Assembly: GCF_003595175.1 (NCBI RefSeq)
Contig: NZ_CP032419.1
Location: 1,550,001-1,614,000 of the forward strand
DNA length: 64,000 nucleotides
Direction of reading: 5' to 3'
From: Pseudomonas cavernae
GTDB taxonomy: Bacteria > Pseudomonadota > Gammaproteobacteria > Pseudomonadales > Pseudomonadaceae
How positions within the stretch are numbered: the stretch's first letter is position 1; every line of letters starts with the position of its first letter. A program made the translations under genes and the position numbers. Below are positions 62,166-64,000 of this stretch, piece after piece. Under the pieces are notes generated by a model, which had not been told where the DNA came from, made no database searches, and was given only the letters and a program-made list of their open reading frames with translations.

Positions 62166-62195
62166 AAAAGGGATGACAGTGTCATCCCTTTTTTA
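62166..62195 (+). terminator. Terminator after small membrane protein gene
   Basis: AAAAGGGATGAC and its complement around AGT, perfect 12-bp arms, then TTTTATT. It can also serve the opposing lapD-type gene. Confidence 0.9.
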
Positions 62196-62215
62196 TTGGG
62201 CGCCGCACCTGCGCG

Positions 62216-64000
62216 TTAACTGTTCGGCCACGGCAGCGGCGCACCGATCAGGCGGCCCATGGCGCCGTGGATGCCCAGTTCCTTGAGCGCCGCCAGTTCG
62301 CCGGGGCTTTCCACCATCTCCGCGATCAGCGGCAGGTCGATGCTGTTGGTGGCGCGGAACATCGCTTCGATGAACAGGCGCTTGTCACTTTCCTGGTCGA
62401 TGGCGCGAATATAAGTGCCGTCGATTTTCAGATAACTCAGTCCCAGGTGGGTGAGGTTGCCGATCAGGCTGAAGCGGCCGCCGAAGTGTTGCAGGCCGAG
62501 ACCATAGCCCGCCTCGCGGATGGCCTGACTCAGGCGCTCCAGCTCGGCCGCCGGCGGCAGGTGGCGTTCGTCGGCCTCCAGGGTCAGCAGGCTCGCCTGT
62601 TGCGGGTGCGCCTTGAGCAGGGCCAGCAGGCGTTCGCGGCTGGCGGCTTCATGCAGGGTCGCCGCCGACAGGCTGAGGGCGATCGGCTGCGGGTGTTGGG
62701 CGAGATGGGCGAGGCTGTGTTCGAGCATCGCCAGGTCGAAGCGCGCGGCCCAGCCGAGGCGTTCGATCCAGGGCAGGAAGCGGCCGGCGGCGATGGCTTC
62801 GCCTTGCGGATCGAGCAGGCGCGCGAGGACTTTCTGGTGCAGCAGCTTGCCGTTGCCCGCACATTCCACCACGGGCTGGAAATACAGCTGCAGCTTGCTC
62901 TTCTGCAGGGCGTCATCGATCCAACTGCGCCAGTCGTTCAGCCCCTGGCTGGGCAGGGTATTGAAGTCATCCAGGCGCTCCCAGGGTTTGCTTGGGGTGC
63001 TTTGGGCTTGGGCCAGGGCCTGGTCGGCGCGACCGATGACCTGGCCGACCGCTTCGCCGGGGCGGAAGGCGGCAATGCCCAGATGCGCCACCGGCGTGCA
63101 GTCGCTGGCGCCGGTCTGGCGCAGGTTCTCCAGGGCATCGCTGAGCTGCTTGGCCAGGCGCTCGGCATCCTCGCCGACCAGGCCGGGGGCGAGCAGGGCG
63201 AATTCGCCGCCGCGGCTGCGCGAGGCCAGCCAGTCGCTGCGGCTGGGCTGTTCGAGCAACTGCTTGAGCTGCTCGCCGATGGCGCCGATCAGCGCATCGG
63301 TGCGCTGCCCGCCCAGGCGCTGGTTGAGACCGCCGAGATCATTGACCCGCAGCAGCAGCAGGTAGCCGGCGGCGTTCTGCTCGCTGGCGATCAGCTGGTT
63401 GGCCAGGCTGATGTCGAACAGGCGGCGGTTGGCCAAGCCGGTGAGGCTGTCCTGATAGGCTTCCTCGCGTAGTTTCTCGCTGCGCGCGGCCTCCTCGGCG
63501 AACAGGGTCTTGAGCTTCTCGACCATCTGATTCATCGCCTGCACCACGCGTTTGAGCTCCGGTGTGCGAGGCACCTTGGGCAGGCTGAGGAACTCGCGGC
63601 GGCTGATGGCCTGGGCCTGCTGGACCATGTCGTCCAGCGGTCGGAGTTGGGTGCGCAGCAGCCAGCCACCGAGGATGGCACTGACCAGCCCGCACAGCAG
63701 CAGCCAACCAAGGCTGCCGATGGCGCTGTCCCAGAGTTTGGCCAGGGCGAATTGCGGGTGGCTGAGCACTTCGACCCGCGCCGCCTGTTCCCAGCCGCGC
63801 ATGATCAGCGCGTCGCCGCCCTGCGGCGCGAGGTTGACCAGTTTGACGAACCAGCGTGGCACCTGGTCCGGCGTAGTGGTGGTGCGCCGCTCGACGACCA
63901 CTTCATCGCCGGGGATGCGCACCACGCGGATGGTGGCGAAGTAGCCGCTGTCGAAGATCGAGCTGACCATCAGTTCGATCATCGCCGGATCGTCGACATG
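62216..64000 (-). CDS. lapD: LapD-type c-di-GMP receptor (N-terminus cut by window edge)
   Basis: Inner-membrane c-di-GMP effector controlling the periplasmic protease LapG and cell-surface adhesin retention. The frame is open through 64000 (VDDPAMIELMVSSIFDSGYF), so the first membrane helix and part of the periplasmic domain are missing. Seen here: a membrane helix (GSLGWLLLCGLVSAILGGWLL), HAMP region, a GGDEF-like domain with the motif degenerated to RGGEF, and an EAL-like domain with KVLAR replacing EAL. This matches LapD, which binds but does not turn over c-di-GMP. No lapG or adhesin is in the window. Confidence 0.92.
   Translation of the reverse strand, partial: HVDDPAMIELMVSSIFDSGYFATIRVVRIPGDEVVVERRTTTTPDQVPRWFVKLVNLAPQGGDALIMRGWEQAARVEVLSHPQFALAKLWDSAIGSLGWLLLCGLVSAILGGWLLRTQLRPLDDMVQQAQAISRREFLSLPKVPRTPELKRVVQAMNQMVEKLKTLFAEEAARSEKLREEAYQDSLTGLANRRLFDISLANQLIASEQNAAGYLLLLRVNDLGGLNQRLGGQRTDALIGAIGEQLKQLLEQPSRSDWLASRSRGGEFALLAPGLVGEDAERLAKQLSDALENLRQTGASDCTPVAHLGIAAFRPGEAVGQVIGRADQALAQAQSTPSKPWERLDDFNTLPSQGLNDWRSWIDDALQKSKLQLYFQPVVECAGNGKLLHQKVLARLLDPQGEAIAAGRFLPWIERLGWAARFDLAMLEHSLAHLAQHPQPIALSLSAATLHEAASRERLLALLKAHPQQASLLTLEADERHLPPAAELERLSQAIREAGYGLGLQHFGGRFSLIGNLTHLGLSYLKIDGTYIRAIDQESDKRLFIEAMFRATNSIDLPLIAEMVESPGELAALKELGIHGAMGRLIGAPLPWPNS

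Noticed and set aside
1..64000. CRISPR arrays, prophage genes, insertion sequences with transposase
   Set aside because: No regularly spaced direct repeats, phage structural genes or transposase motifs were seen on either strand.

Overview
The window is a high-GC chromosomal segment that looks like Pseudomonas (sensu lato, Gammaproteobacteria). Gene content and order match, from memory of the PAO1 map, three P. aeruginosa blocks: dps to tRNA-Lys (around PA0962-PA0976.1), nadA to purC (PA1004-PA1013), and a long block from a hybrid sensor kinase to an alpha/beta hydrolase (roughly PA3271 back to PA3238). Codon use is uniform and almost every gene is intact, so this is mostly core genome. No CRISPR array, transposase gene or prophage was seen.

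Layout. Positions 1-14221: a truncated diguanylate cyclase, dps, an fmdB-type zinc ribbon gene with aspS, yebC, the ruvCAB Holliday-junction operon behind a LexA-like box, the ybgC-tolQRAB-pal-cpoB envelope operon, queE-queC and tRNA-Lys. Positions 14322-22892: nadA, bepA, a TusA-like gene, a PerM-type permease, bcp, a gcvR-like gene, dapA-bamC, an unusually long purC and tRNA-Ser. Positions 22967-26653: a small accessory patch with an Xre-RES toxin-antitoxin pair, a 512-bp AT-rich intergenic region with clustered DnaA boxes, a Sel1-like gene and rmuC. Positions 26755-30777: a three-gene hydrolase operon divergent from a MerR-type regulator, then a MITE-like element. Positions 30796-41490: an SSS-type hybrid histidine kinase, GNAT, AraC, azlCD, a TonB-dependent receptor and an MFS-PlsC fusion. 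Positions 41541-50149: an SMR (guanidinium-type) exporter behind a guanidine-II riboswitch, rdgC, tRNA-Val and tRNA-Asp, an FKBP lipoprotein, a YkvA protein, a small XRE/unknown/Sel1 operon, an EAL-CBS-GGDDF protein and prc. Positions 50286-64000: a quinone oxidoreductase, a HAD phosphatase, apeB, an RluA-type synthase, minCDE, a lipid A acyltransferase, a patatin, a pirin, mlaA with an alpha/beta hydrolase, a small membrane protein and a truncated LapD-type c-di-GMP receptor.

How the genes work together. Much of the window serves the envelope and cell division: Tol-Pal-CpoB, BamC, BepA, lipid A acylation, MlaA, Prc and MinCDE. Other groups serve DNA repair (ruvCAB, rmuC, rdgC), tRNA modification and translation (queE, queC, aspS, tRNAs) and c-di-GMP signalling (three proteins).

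The most interesting non-coding material is: three size variants of one MITE-like repeat with 21-bp terminal inverted repeats, two of which overlap the 3' ends of genes; a second, unrelated 165-bp MITE-like element; a guanidine-II (mini-ykkC) riboswitch; a LexA-like box inside the ruvC promoter; two separate inverted DnaA-box clusters next to AT-rich DNA; a 17-bp perfect inverted repeat in the dps leader; and a tRNA-Lys island site that looks empty.
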